From contig JAJUPC010000225.1 in assembly GCA_023614405.1 (NCBI GenBank), forward strand, positions 372,001-436,000: DNA of 64,000 nucleotides, given 5' to 3'. The stretch is from Avena insularis (taxonomy: Eukaryota > Streptophyta > Magnoliopsida > Poales > Poaceae). The position numbers and the translations under genes are program-made. Under the pieces are notes generated by a model that saw only the letters and a list, made by a program, of their open reading frames with translations, did not search any database and had not been told where the DNA came from. Each line of letters opens with the position of its first letter. Within the stretch, counting starts at the first letter, position 1. Below, one piece after another: positions 8,151-19,852 of the stretch.

Positions 8151-8894
8151 GAAGACAGATCAGCAGCTGCCAGGTCCCGGCGGTACTACTGCATTGGCGA
8201 GAACCCGGTACTACTGGTACTATCGATACCGCTGGCACATCGACGGCTCCAACTGACGCTCCAGGACCGCAAGCGGTACTATCGGTGATGACCGGTACTA
8301 CCGGTCCTAAGTCCGGTACTACCGGTCATGTATGTGCTCACACTTTGTTGGCCAGCCCATGTATTCCCCTTTACTTACCTATTCGCCTAGTTTATCCCCA
8401 AACTACCCTTGTTTAGTGGCTGGCCTATAAATAGAGCCCCCACCCCTCATGTATCCCAGAGGCATAGATGATAGACTAAAGACAATCCCCATTGTGGAAT
8501 CTCTAGTTTTGCCTCATCCCCTTTACCAAGGGGGACGACTATCGTCACCAACCTCGATTGGACTTTGCATCACGCATCCATCGTTGAACAAGGCCTTGGA
8601 GTTTGATGTCTCGTCTCCAAGTTGTCAAGACCCTCCCCAAGGTGTTCTCCCCTCTCCGATGTGGATTTGAGGGAGCACGTTGACCGATCTTTCCTTGCGA
8701 GGATTCTATCGGACCGGTGGCCGTCGTTCGGGAGTAATCGTCCTTGTATCATGTGAGTTTTGCGTGTGTTCATCGTGTTCTTCGCGAGGTGTGTGTTCGC
8801 TTCCGCTACCTTCTCCCTTTCCCCTCGCTTTTCCATCGATTTGACCACGAGATCCGTGAAGATCGGGCCACCCAAGAGGTTAACCCCTCCATCA
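8151..8894 (+). repeat. A1 3' LTR, second part
   Basis: Resumes the LTR interrupted at 1335. It contains a CCGGTACTACCGG-type array (8172-8338), a TATA box (8426-8434) and the family end CCCCTCCATCA at 8894. Confidence 0.9.
8172..8338. repeat. CCGG-TACTA-CCGG array (A1 LTR)
   Basis: Two exact copies of CCGGTACTACCGG lie at the downstream end (around 8310-8335), with several degenerate copies before them. The position relative to the TATA box is as in the other family-A LTRs. Confidence 0.8.
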
Positions 8895-9317
8895 TTATGG
8901 CTGGCCGAAATCCCACCTTTTCCTCCTTAAATACCCCCCCATAGCCGTCACTTTAGACTCGGATTTTGTTTAGACATAAAGTTAGCCATCATAGAAACTA
9001 CGCCAAGGCTCGAGTTTCGCAGAGGCCTATTGTACTTCGCACCTATACAGGATCCCAACTTTTTAATAAATCTTTCATCCTAATACGCAATATATTGATT
9101 GCAATATTAGTTCTTACTTGGTCTCGATTCCATGTAGGAATTAAGACCCTCGCTGGCCAGGCTGATCGTGTTTCCGCAGGATTGGTAACCTCTAGGAGAT
9201 TGGCCTAGCGATTGCACTGGCGCTCGTGCTCGCACGTGTAGTCGGATCGTCAAGCCCAAACTCCACCAAATCGACTATCACCATCTCATCGAAAGATCGG
9301 ACACCTTTGCCCTATCA
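8895..9317 (+). repeat. Family-B LTR fragment (3' part)
   Basis: Begins at TTATGGCTGGCC and ends CCCTATCA. It matches the second half of the complete family-B LTR at 11752-12615. The 5' part is missing because A1 ends at 8894 inside it. Confidence 0.85.
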
Positions 9318-9896
9318 GAGCGTCTGCCTAAACCAACGCGTGAAATCTGAGTTGTGATCTTTGATTATTTCTTCTTGTGTCCTCTGTATGCCCCAATGAC
9401 TGTATTTCTTCTCGATTAACTTTTTGTGTTGTTGTACCCAAGGATCGACCAGTTCTAAATGTTGTAGCGCGACCAGGTTTACTCTATCAAAGTTTGCACG
9501 TCAACCATCGAAGTCTGCATGCAATATGCGATGAACCTCTCGGTGACCCGATCCCTCGAGCTTGCCAAGTTGCCTGTTGACGGGACACCCAACAGGGTTC
9601 TCGATGTCTAGATAATTTGTGCAAAAAGAGATGCACTCTTCAGCTAGAAAACCCTTGAGTATGTTTCCATCTAGACGGGACATGTTGCAAACGTATTCTT
9701 TTGATGTGTCCGTTCATCCTTTCGAACGCCATCATTCTATGGAGGAACATTGGCCCGAGTTGGATGATATCCTCCACGATATGGACCAATAGATGCACCA
9801 TAATGTCGAAGAATGTGGGCGGGAAGTAGATCTTGAGCTTGCATAGTATCACCACGATCTCCTCCCGTAGCCTCCCGAGCTGATTCGCACCAATCG
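9318..9896 (-). pseudogene. CACTA (En/Spm-type) transposase remnant
   Basis: Translation of the minus strand gives the C-terminal part of a TNP2-type transposase. Starting near 9890 it reads an FPP-x-FFD block, then a PFERM-like block with MNGHIK (near 9710), then GFLAEECISF and an NPVG-x-PVN block (about 9570-9660). A downstream block with LVDPWV and an FTRWF motif follows (about 9320-9450). This order is typical of the DUF4218 region and downstream part of plant CACTA transposases. A frameshift near 9665 and a stop near 9488 break it. Both ends are cut by insertions (family-B LTR at 9317, A3 at 9897), so it is the oldest layer at this place. No terminal inverted repeat is visible. Confidence 0.85.
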
Positions 9897-10164
9897 TGAT
9901 GCAGCCCGACCTATGGTCGTTACTACATCAAGGTCTCCAACTTACGCCAAGTCGCCATGGACTCCAAAGGTGAATCCGTTCCTCTATGCAAGCTCACTTC
10001 CTACCCTATGGAATGGTATGCTACTTCATACTCTGTCACATATGCATCATAGGTTCACACCGACCAGTAGGGAGGCAAGGGAGGAAGCCCGGAGCATCAA
10101 GCCCGACAAGACGGAAGCTTGGAAGAGGAGGTAGAAGACAGATCACCAAATGCTCTCTGTCTCC

Positions 10165-10440
10165 TGCGGTACTACCGGGTCTGGCGGTTGGTACTACCAG
10201 CCAGCGGCACTACCGCCCACTACTACCGCTCCCTACAGACGACGCCAACAGAAGTCCCAGGACTACAAGCGGTACTACCGGATCTGGACCCGTTACTACC
10301 GGTCAGCGGTACTACCGTCCCCTGATACCGCCACACAGACGGCTCAACTGACGCCCAGATAAGCGGTACTACCGGTCCTAGAGCAGTACTACCGGTGTTG
10401 ACCGGTACTACCGGTCCCAAGTCCGGTACTACCGGTCATG
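10165..10440. repeat. CCGG-TACTA-CCGG array (A3 5' LTR)
   Basis: About a dozen exact or near copies of CCGGTACTACCGG (often with GCGG on the left) lie upstream of the TATA box. The last two copies, near 10400-10436, are exact. Confidence 0.85.
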
Positions 10441-10541
10441 TATGTGCCTGCGCGCACCTGTTGGGCCACAACCCATGTATCCCCCTTTACTTACCTATTC
10501 GCCTAGTTTATCCCCAAACTACCCTTGTTTAGTGGCTGGCC

Positions 10542-10550
10542 TATAAATAG
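10542..10550 (+). promoter_or_regulatory. TATA box of A3 5' LTR
   Basis: TATAAATAG followed by AGCCCCCACCC, at the same place as in the other family-A LTRs. Confidence 0.75.
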
Positions 10551-11010
10551 AGCCCCCACCCCTCATGTATCAGATAGGCATAGATGATAGACTAAAGACA
10601 ACCCCCATTGTGGAATCTCTAGTTTTGCCTCATCCCCTTTACCAAGGGGGCCGACTATCGTCACCAACCTCGATTGGACTTTGCATCACACATCCATCGT
10701 TGAACAAGGCCTTGGAGTTCGGTGTCTCGTCTCCAAGTTGTTAAGACCCTCCCCAAGGTGTTCTTCCCTCTCCGATGTGGATTTGAGGGAGCACGTTGAC
10801 CGATCTTTCCTTGCGAGGATTCTATCGGACCGGTGGCCGCCGTTCGGGAGCAATCGGCCTTGTATCGTGTGAGTTTTGCGTGTGTTCATCGTGTTCTTCG
10901 CGGGATGTGTGTTCGCTTCTGCTACCTTCTCCCTTTCCCCTCGCTTTCCCATCGATTTGACCACGAGATCCATGAAGATCGGGCCACCCAAGAGGTTAAC
11001 CCCTATCATC

Positions 11011-11019
11011 TGGTATCAG
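11011..11019 (+). other. Primer binding site of A3
   Basis: TGGTATCAG two bases after the 5' LTR; initiator tRNA-Met type. Confidence 0.85.
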
Positions 11020-11282
11020 CAGCTTTTGGTTGCCACGGATTCCTCATCGATTTGGTCTTTTTCCCATAAATTAAAAAATTCCACAATAAATAGCCTCAAT
11101 TCGTGTTTTGGATCGATCTGTGATATGATTGAGTTTTGGTAGCTTTTGATCTGTGGATTACTTGCTACACTTGTTGATCTACCTTCCACTGCGTTCCCAT
11201 GGCCTAAATCCATCATTTGACCCTCCGATCTGAAGTTTTCCATCGAGTTTTTCCACAGAAAATCGAGTTTTCGCGTTCCTAA

Positions 11283-11400
11283 ACTCGTTCCGGTGCCAGA
11301 TCCGGCGAACCGGAGTTCCCGTCGGTTTCCTGTCAAAATTACGGTCAAAACGGACCCACCACCGGAAATTCCGGCGAGATTTCTGGTCCACCGACCTGGT
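11283..11400. repeat. CCGG-AAATT-CCGG array in the A3 leader
   Basis: One exact copy CCGGAAATTCCGG at 11362-11374 and several degenerate copies or half-sites lie around it. The type differs from this element's 5' LTR but resembles its 3' LTR. Confidence 0.7.
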
Positions 11401-11746
11401 CGCCAACAAAATCAGCTCCGCTCCGTTTTGAGCATAACTTTTGCATTCGAACTCGGATTTTGGTGTTCTTTAGCTCATTTCGATGAGGATAAGGAGCTAT
11501 ACATCATCATCCATGTTGTTCATGCTATATACTGCATCCAAATTCCGTGAGCAAGGCGGAATCCAACAATAAATGGTGAAGATTGTCGACGAAAGGTATA
11601 AACATTCTGCGACTTCTCCCCACTTGCATTCCTTTGTGAACTCCACTATATTTGCGAGCAACAAACACCTATTGAGACTAGTTCCTCTTATGATTGCTTG
11701 GGCTATGCACATTTGATACCTTGTAGATTCCGAGCAAATGTTGTGA

Positions 11747-11751
11747 GCGCT
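11747..11751. repeat. Target site duplication GCGCT (right copy ACGCT at 12616-12620)
   Basis: The pentamer before the solo LTR is GCGCT and the one after it ACGCT, differing at one base. The uninterrupted A2 leader near 6395 has the pre-insertion sequence AGCGCT joined to ATCTC. Confidence 0.85.
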
Positions 11752-12615
11752 TGATGTGGACATCCCATCTCGTGCCAAACAACTTAACTATCAGGTAATT
11801 TCGTTTCTTGGAACTATTCCTCACATACAAGAGAATATGATGCTGCCTAAATCAGATGTATTTATTACTCTTAGGAATGATGGACCAAGCATGGATTAGA
11901 GGGACAAGCATTGGAGCATGGCCATGCATGGAGATGACAACAAGCATGAGATGATTCAAGAGAAGGCCACGGATGAAGATTTCAGAACTTTGAGGCCACC
12001 ATAATGAAGAAAGAAGGCTTGGACGAAATATTCAAGATTAATACTTCACAAATTCGTCCATAGCTTAATATGGTGCTGCGACACCTTTATTTTGGGCCAG
12101 GCCCATGTAATTTTCGCAGGATTTTAATAACTACTTTTTAGAGTCCGTATTTGAGGAGAAAAGGACTTCTAGGGTTGGATTTGGCCACCACTTCTATGGC
12201 TGGCCGAAACCCCACCTTTTGCTCCTTAAATACTCCCCAAAGTCGTCACCGTAGACTCGGATTTTGTTTAGACATTAAGTTAGCCATCATAGCAACTTCG
12301 CCAAGGCTCGAGCGTCGCAGAGGCCTCTTGTACTTCGCACCTATACAGGATCCCACCTTTTCAATAAAGCTTTCATCTTAATCCATAATATCTTGATTGC
12401 AATATTAGTTCTTACTTGTTCTCGATTTCAGGTAGGAATTAAGACCCTCGCTGGTCAGGCTGATCGTGTTCTCGCAGGATTGGTAACCTCCAGGAGATTG
12501 GCCTAGCGATTGCATTGGCGCTCATGCTCGCACGTGTAGTCGGATCGTCAATCCCGAACTCCACCAAATCGACTATCACCATCTCATCGAAAGATCGGAC
12601 ACCTTTGCCCTATCA
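11752..12615 (+). repeat. Family-B solo LTR
   Basis: TGATGTGGACATCCC ... CCCTATCA, 864 bp. It matches the LTRs of the family-B element at 30383-38031 and has a near-perfect 5-bp duplication. It contains the decayed end of the family-B pol frame near 11800-12000, since that frame runs into the LTR. Confidence 0.9.
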
Positions 12616-13259
12616 ACGCTATCTCATATAGTTATCTTGTATAGTTGTTGTCACAAGGAAGAGGCATGTGAAAAAGAAAAATATAAAAAAAGAGAAAAAA
12701 GGAAAATAGAAAGAAATATACAAGTGCCTCATAGAATAGGAAGCACAAGCTCGATGAACATCATATAGGTGGTACGTATTGTGCAGATCTTGTAGCCCAC
12801 CAATTTTGTGCAATTGAACTAGTGTCTCTCCTTGTACTTGTGTGACATGAGCTTATAGTCTTCGCTAGGTAATCATTTGGTTCTTAGCTCACTTTCTCCA
12901 TCGCACAAGTCCCATTTATCCCACCGTGTGTGTTTCCTTGTACATATTTACTATCTTGTGGATTGACTTGTTTTGTTTTGGGATCATTGTGGTTCTTTAC
13001 TTGCCATTACAACATCTTGATTTCGGATTGTTTCTTGACATGCCACTTTCCATACCTATCCACCATAGGCCTTGTGTGTGTGTGTGTGTTTTTGGTTAGT
13101 AGTTGGTTTTGGTGTTCCGCGTGAACTTCACTTTGCTTGGTTTATTGCTCTCAAGTGTGGCCACTTGCATGATACTATCATCCAAGGTAAAGTAAGGTTT
13201 GACGTTGCATCCTCAACACCCTCTATCACTTCCATATACAACACTTGGTCTTGTGAATC

Positions 13260-14655
13260 ATGTCTAGGGACTCTAGAACCGACGATGATATCTATGAAGA
13301 ATCCATATCGAGCCACCGTGACTAAGACTCCACAAGTATAGAGGACATGACAGAGCACAACACGACAATGGCTCTGCATGCTTTGAAGACCCGGAGCACA
13401 ACACCTACGACGACTCCACATGCATGGAATACATGGAGCATGACATCAACTATGGCTCCTCAAGCATGGAAGACTTGGAGCTCTACATCGACAATGGCTC
13501 CTCATGCATGGAGGATATGGAGCACTACACCGACAATGGCTGCACATGCTTGGGTGATATGGAGTACTACACCAACAATTACTCCCCAAGCATGGACGAC
13601 TTCGAGTGCGACATCGACGATGCCTCGCCGAGCATGGAGGACACAGAGAACTTCATCGACTTTGATGGCTCCTCCATGAGCCATGAAGAATTCCTCCACC
13701 GCTTGGAGATGGAAGACTACTACGACAATCAAGAGGAGGCGCATCATCAAGAATTCATCACCTTCAAGGCCACACGTGCCACATCAAAGGGCACCACCTA
13801 CTTCGATGATCCACCTCAAGGCATCAAGCGCAACCACATCCAAGGCGTCAAGCGCCACTATCTCCACGACATCAAATGCCACCACCTAGATGGAGTCAAG
13901 CTCCACCGTCTCCAAGACGCCAAGCACCACCATCTCCAAGGCGCCAAGCACCACCACCTCCTAGGTGCCAAGCACCCCCTACTTCAACAAAAATGGCGCC
14001 CCAACATCATCTTCCACAAGAGGTGCCACAAAGCAAGAATCTTCATTGACAAACATACTCTCATGAGCATCGCCACCATAAAGAGGATACAAGACATCGT
14101 CAAAGGCATCTTCGCCACCAAGATGAAGAATTCGTGATGAGCACCATCCATAATGCTCAATCAAGCTCAAGAAGGCACCACAAGCACAAGAAGAGTGCCA
14201 AGGCAAATGTTCATCGTCGCGAGCGTCATGTGGATGTCCAAGTGCGCCACCTACATCAACCATCGGCAAAGCACGCCAATGACCTCCGTCGACACCATCA
14301 TAAGGCACCTTCAACTACTAGTGCCACCACCACAATGGCACCAAGATCAATCCTTCCTCCATGCCATCAAGCTTCAACGCCTATGCTTCACTTCCGCGAC
14401 CTTGCGAACAAGGAAAATGAAGACCTCTACTTTGCCAAGTTGGCTGAGTATGGCAAGCGGATGTCTACACTCCAAGATGGAGGAAACCAAGGCCACATAT
14501 GTGATGAAGTCGATCCGAGCACCGCTCTCGACAACAACATGAGCCGACTTCACCACTACTACAAGATGGCCACGAGATGGTCAAGCATGGGAATTTCCAT
14601 TCGACCGTGGAGGCGCATGGAGTTGAGGAAACCGGGCCCACCCCTATTTGCTTGA
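13260..14655 (+). pseudogene. A3 ORF1, broken
   Basis: The start is the ATG at 13260, conserved with residue 6 of A2 ORF1. A TAA stops the frame after 21 codons, and further shifts follow, one of them a 1-bp loss near 13816 at the start of the Pro/Arg repeat. The acidic 14-residue repeat is readable at 13424-13690, with one more unit than in A2. The basic His-rich part is readable at 14134-14655, ending in the same overlap with ORF2 as in A2. It probably no longer makes the full protein. Confidence 0.8.
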
Positions 14656-15677
14656 GTGATGATGTGGTACCAATCCCATGTGAGTATGATAGCCACTTAG
14701 CCCACTTGAGTGAGAACAAGAGTGAGATGAGTAACTCCACCTTATGTGAGATTGAGTGCTTCCACTTTAAGGGCATGAGTGATACACCGAGTGAGTTGAG
14801 AGTGGTAGTTGATAGGTCAAGTGAGACCATTTCGATTTCTAACGACTTACCCTCTACCTCTAGTGTGTTCTCTTATGTTGTACTAGGTTCCATGTATGAA
14901 GATGCGCCAAGCCATGAAGCAACGATGCCTCAATTGGAGAAGATGTACATGGTGGATGAAGAGGATGCTACGCCATGGGTACATCAAGAAGACGAAGTCG
15001 TCCACAAGAAGGCCACTACTACCACAACACCCACTTCATCTAAGAGGTATGACCAAGGTAACAATAAGGGTGTTGATGATGCCATGATCCCACTAGTGGA
15101 CATGATGAATTGTGAAGATATGCATGTTATGGATGATACTTGTGACATTACATATGCTTCATTCATATTCCCATGTGATGATTTGCCTTTGCATAATATT
15201 GATCATGTGGAATTGTTTGATTGCGATATCATTGCCATAAACATGCCATGTTATGCGTCTTGTGTGTATCCTAGGATTGCGTCGAACCTGCCTTGTCATG
15301 CTAGTCATTCAATTTCTCACGTTGCTTTTTATAAGATGAATGCTTGCTATTTCACTTGTTTTGCTTGCAATAATATTGATCATTTGCATTATAATGAGAT
15401 GGCCACCATAGCTTTCTCATTTTTTGGAGATTTTGATGATTGCCATGATAAGCATGGTCCCCACTTGCATACTCACCATGCATATATTTCATACTTGAAT
15501 GACATTAATGGTGATGTGCACAAGAAGAGATACGTCATGATGGATGATGTATATCTCTACCATGCACACACGTTCTTCCTTTTATGTATGATGTGTGTAG
15601 ATACCCGCACGAGAATGTCAACCTCCATTGAGCATGAGTTGACAAAAAGAGCTCTAGAGAGCATCCCACAAGTGAGT

Positions 15678-15703
15678 TCAAGATCGAACTCAGCTCTGAT
15701 ACC
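15678..15703 (-). other. Primer-site / initiator-tRNA-like segment in A3 ORF2
   Basis: The coding (plus) strand reads AGATCGAA ... AGCTCTGATACC, the tRNA-sense version of the segment at 3421-3446. The antisense (minus) strand reads GGTATCAGAGC. Confidence 0.55.
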
Positions 15704-15890
15704 TTTTGCATGCTTTGCATCTTTCATGTTGACAAATTGCTCTTTCCTATGGTTTGTTTGCAAGCATGTTAATGGTATTATCTCCCCTTATGACAATCAT
15801 GTTTCTTTGTTATTGGATTTTGATGCTTTGTGTGTTGCAACAAAATTGTTGAACAATTTCCCTTTCCGATGTTTTGTGTGCATCCATAAT

Positions 15891-15895
15891 GCCAT
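15891..15895. repeat. Target site duplication GCCAT (right copy 25460-25464)
   Basis: GCCAT precedes the first base of element C and is repeated exactly after its last base. Joining the flanks restores the ORF2 sequence seen in A1 and A2. Confidence 0.95.
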
Positions 15896-18800
15896 TGTAA
15901 GGTTCCCAACCTTTAATAAGGTAGAGATCCCTGTGTTTACAATGCTAGTCCCTGGATCAATAGCTAGCATCCACAGTTAAGATGTAATATCAAGAAACAA
16001 AGGTCATAATACAACTTTATAACCAGGAATAACATAATTTATTACATCTTACATAGCTCATTTGGCTATTACATTACATTGCAGCAGAATATCTATAATC
16101 ATGGGGTCCTTCATCTTCAAAGTGCCACAGGCAAACATGTTGGTTGTAGACTTGTAATCCTAATCAATCAACTTCACTAATATCAAACAAACCTGCAACA
16201 TAACAAGTTATAGCCACAAGGGTCAATACATTTGAATTGTATTGGCAAGTGATACTATGGTAGTATAGTTGTAACTATCATCTATATGCATTTGGCTAAG
16301 TGGAGCTTAGGCTTGCATTGCTCAAAATAGATTTTCCTTATCATTTGAAAACACTAAGTTTTTGCTTTGACAAAAATCTTTCCCAAGGTATCTCCCAATA
16401 AAAATTGGTGATCCTTTAACCCTTGTTCAACCACAAGTTTTAACTTAGAAATTTGGATGATGAGATTCTTGATAGCTTCCATGTCTTGATGCTCAAATTG
16501 TCCTTTGCCAGGGACATGGCTAAGTACTTAGATTTTACACTCTGTAGAGGTGGTGCACTTTCCCCACAAGACTTGGTTTCACCAAGACAAGATCTTTCAG
16601 AAGCCTTTCCTTAGACCAAATGGACGCGTTCCAACCTATCATCCCACTACCACCAACTGTCCAAATGGCTAATTTCTAGCAACCTATGTGATCCAGGCAG
16701 AGCCCATAATGCCAAGTGGTTGCACTTGAAGCTTCTCAACATTTGACATCTCAAATCTCTTTGTTCCTGGGTGGCTTTCCACAAGTGAGATACACAAGGT
16801 TCACCGGTCCCCTGGCCTTGTGTAACCACTCAACACAAACCATTCCTTCCATTCCACCCAGGTGATTCATTCACTTAGTTGTTTTATTAAACAAAACACA
16901 AGTCCTCAGACTTAGAAATTTTTCCATAGTGTGAATATACATTCCACCCTTGTTTTCTACTAGCTAAGCTAAGCATGATAGTAGTAGGAATCTTAACTTA
17001 GGAAATTCTACTAAGGTTTCATCTACTAGGATTTCCCATAACAAGGTTTATACTTAGCAAAAATTCCATGCAAGTTTTACTTAGAAAAATCACTAATGCA
17101 TAGTGAAAGTAATGGGACAAAAGTATGAAGCATCACTTGCCTTTTTAGTAGAGGGTATAAGTTCACTCCTTGATCTTTGCAATGTTCACACACTTCAAGC
17201 CACTACAATTCAATCAAGCAAACGACATTTCAAACTACCATTCAAGAAATTCATCACATAAAATAACAATAACAAAACAATGCATGCAAGCATGCTAAAG
17301 GATTGTTTTATTTGGAGAAGTGGTTTCTAAAGGTTCACAAACATTTGAAAACACCTAATGGTCATTTTATAAAGTCGCAAAAGTCATTTGCAAGGTATTT
17401 CCCTTCCTAAACCATTTTCAAAACAAAGTATCATTTTATGTGGTGTAGAAATGTTTTTACTAAGGCATTAATCTATAGGGTTCACCAAATATGTTTTCAA
17501 ACCACAAAACTTGGTGTTTGGGGTCAGAGAGTTTAAAACAAAACATTTCCCAAAGGTTTTCTTCCAAAACAATTTTTAATAAATAAACCATATTTTTATT
17601 TGACTAGAATTGGTTTTAAATCCAAGATTCATTCTTTTGTTTCTCCAAATACATTTTTGAAACCTCAAAGTGATTCCTATGGTCAGTAGGTTCAAAACAC
17701 ACCATTTGCCAAAGATTTTATCCTAAAAAATCATTTTAGAACAATTTTTATAACCTAAACAAGCATACAAATGTTTCTGCAAAAACAAACAATTTAACAG
17801 AAACTTTTTACTAAACAAATGGTATGGTTGGCTAGGGCTTGTTCCACTGAATCCATTGATATAAAATTTGCAAAATTTGGACGTGTGGTTTGAAAGTTAT
17901 GGATTTTACAAAATCACATTCTAATCAGATTCAAAATTCTATTTAAACCAACTAGTGCCACGCGGCGCTTCCCTATTCGTCGGTACCGCTTCGGCCGGAT
18001 CACGCTCTCTGGTGCGTTGGATCAAGTCAGATCGAGCGGCACAGGTTGCGTACCTCTTCGGCGCTAAGTGATCTAATCGCATCCATTGGATCGTTATCTA
18101 ACGGCCATCGTCACCCTGACCAAGTTATGGCGGCGCTCGACGGCTGCGCGCGGCGGCGACGGTCAGACGACGGCGAAACTGACGATGTAGGAAGCGAGGG
18201 AGGAAGGGAGTATGCTCACCGTGTTCGCAGTAGCGTGGGGAAGCTCAACGTGTTGTTGGTTCGACGAGGGGCGAACAGGGTAGTCCTAAATCGCTCGCCG
18301 GAGTTGTACTTCTCCTCGAGTGCGGTCAGACGTCGACGGGAGCGAGGCTATGGGTCCTGCGTGAATGGATGGCGAGCACCTGGATGTTCACAAGGCACAT
18401 GCGAACAAAATGGTATGAGGCTCTGGTCGAGGCGCGCATGGGTTCATGCGATGAGGCTCATCGGAGTTGCTTGCAGACGGCGGTGTGCTGATGTCGCTGT
18501 TGCTGTGAGGCACGCGCGAGCGAGCTGTGGATGCAGAGAGGTGCGCCAGGGCTTGGGGAATATGTGAGTGTGGTCGAGGAGGCGAGGGGCGGTGAATACT
18601 GGCCGGAATCATCGTCGGAGCGTCGTCGGACAGAGGGTGGTGTGGAGAGGAATTGGGCGGCCTGGGGGCACGCTAAGGTGGGGCGATAGAGGGGAAATGG
18701 AGAGGAGGCAGAGGCAATTAAATGGGCTTGATCACAGCGAGGAATAAACGCAGCGTTACGACGAATTTAATCGGAGGAATCAACGGCAGGAGCGGGGAAG

Positions 18801-19741
18801 AACTGGTCGCTGGTTGACGACGAGGTGAGTTGGCGGTGGGGTCCGTTTGGCAGCGTGAGAGAGAGAGGGAACGAGGGTCCACAGGTCAGTCGCTGAGTGG
18901 GTGAGTTCCTGAGTGAGAAAAGAACGGTTCGCTGGGGAGAGAGGTGGGCTGCTGGGCTGGGATGGGCTGGTCTTGGTCTGATCTTTTTTTTGTTCTAATT
19001 TTTTTTCCTTTTTCCAATTCAATTTCTGTTTTGAAATTCAAATCACAAATCAAACAACTAAATCAAATATACTTCCACTAAACTTTATAATGAGTTTAGC
19101 TCTGTTTAACAACACAAATCAAAGTCCAAAACAAAATAATTTTATTCTTTTTAGGACCCATTAATAATTAAATAAATGGACCTTAGTTATTAAATCAAAT
19201 AGAATTTGCTTTAATAAAATCTTTATCTTTTTGAAATCTAAAATAGTACCAAACCATTCAGTAGGTTTTATTTGAAAATAATAAACACTTGGAAAACTTA
19301 TTTAAAATAATTTAATAAGTTTTAATGTTTATTTAAAATGGGAAAAGCCTTTACTTTAATAAATTTGGTTTATTAATAAACACTCATTATTTGATTTAAA
19401 TAAACCTTTACTCTTTTAATCAAAGCAAAAAATTTTATTTCAAAAGCTTGGCCAAGGTTTAATTTGGATTTATAAAAATAGTCTTTATTTAAATTCTACC
19501 CTTTTCATTTGATAACCAAATCTTTTTATTAAAAGATCCAAAAAAATAGAATTCCAAATATTTTTAACTTTATTGTTTATTTATCTTTTTAAATCCCTTT
19601 AGGATTTTATTTGATCCAAATAGGTTTTGAAAGTTTCCAATTGGATTCAAAAAGTTTCTTCTCACCCTGAAAATCAACAAAGTTTTATTTTATTCATTTA
19701 TTTTTCACATTACAAGATTTGGAAAATCTTGGGATGTGACA
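15896..19741 (-). repeat. Element C 3' LTR
   Basis: 3846 bp, collinear with 21638-25459 with few differences. It has three zones on the plus strand: AT-rich (15896-17950), a GC-rich CpG-dense island (about 17955-18960) and AT-rich again (18970-19741). An open frame of 173 codons on the plus strand in the island (18046-18567) has a counterpart in the other LTR but no recognisable domain, and it is antisense to the element. I do not annotate it as a gene. Confidence 0.95.
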
Positions 19742-19758
19742 GGCTACCACCCTTAAAA
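19742..19758 (-). other. Polypurine tract of element C
   Basis: On the minus strand it reads TTTTAAGGGTGGTAGCC directly before the LTR start TGTCACATCCC. A partial second copy of the motif lies near 19817-19840. Confidence 0.75.
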
Positions 19759-19852
19759 TAAATCTCGTCCCGAGATTTGGGGAGGCTAGGGGTTACAAGT
19801 TGGCTCAAAAGCATCTAGGGTACTACCACCCTTAAAAATTTTCCAATTAAAT

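Larger units (their letters stand above)
9897..11008 (+). repeat. A3 5' LTR
   Basis: TGATGCAGCCCGACC ... CCCCTATCA, about 1112 bp. It contains a TACTA-type CCGG array (10165-10440) and a TATA box. It is followed after two bases by the primer site. Confidence 0.9.
11009..13259 (+). other. A3 leader, interrupted by a solo LTR
   Basis: The untranslated leader between primer site and ORF1 is homologous to the A2 leader. It holds a CCGG-AAATT-type array (11283-11400), then the inserted family-B LTR (11752-12615), an A/G-rich tract (about 12655-12720) and a TG dinucleotide run (about 13073-13089). No supported gene. Confidence 0.8.
14577..15895 (+). pseudogene. A3 ORF2, 5' part, cut by element C
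   Basis: About 440 codons are open and collinear with residues 13-450 of A2 ORF2. They include the acidic N-terminal part, the Cys-rich middle and the first two C-x-x-H units. The frame is -1 relative to ORF1, with an overlap of 79 nt, reproducing the arrangement in A2. At 15895 the gene is interrupted by element C; the open frame continues spuriously to 15980 inside C's LTR. The second half resumes at 25465. Confidence 0.8.

Noticed and set aside
18046..18567. 173-codon frame in the GC-rich island of the C LTR
   Set aside because: It is antisense to the element, has no known domain, and GC-rich DNA favours chance frames. Its partial preservation in the second LTR only reflects LTR identity.
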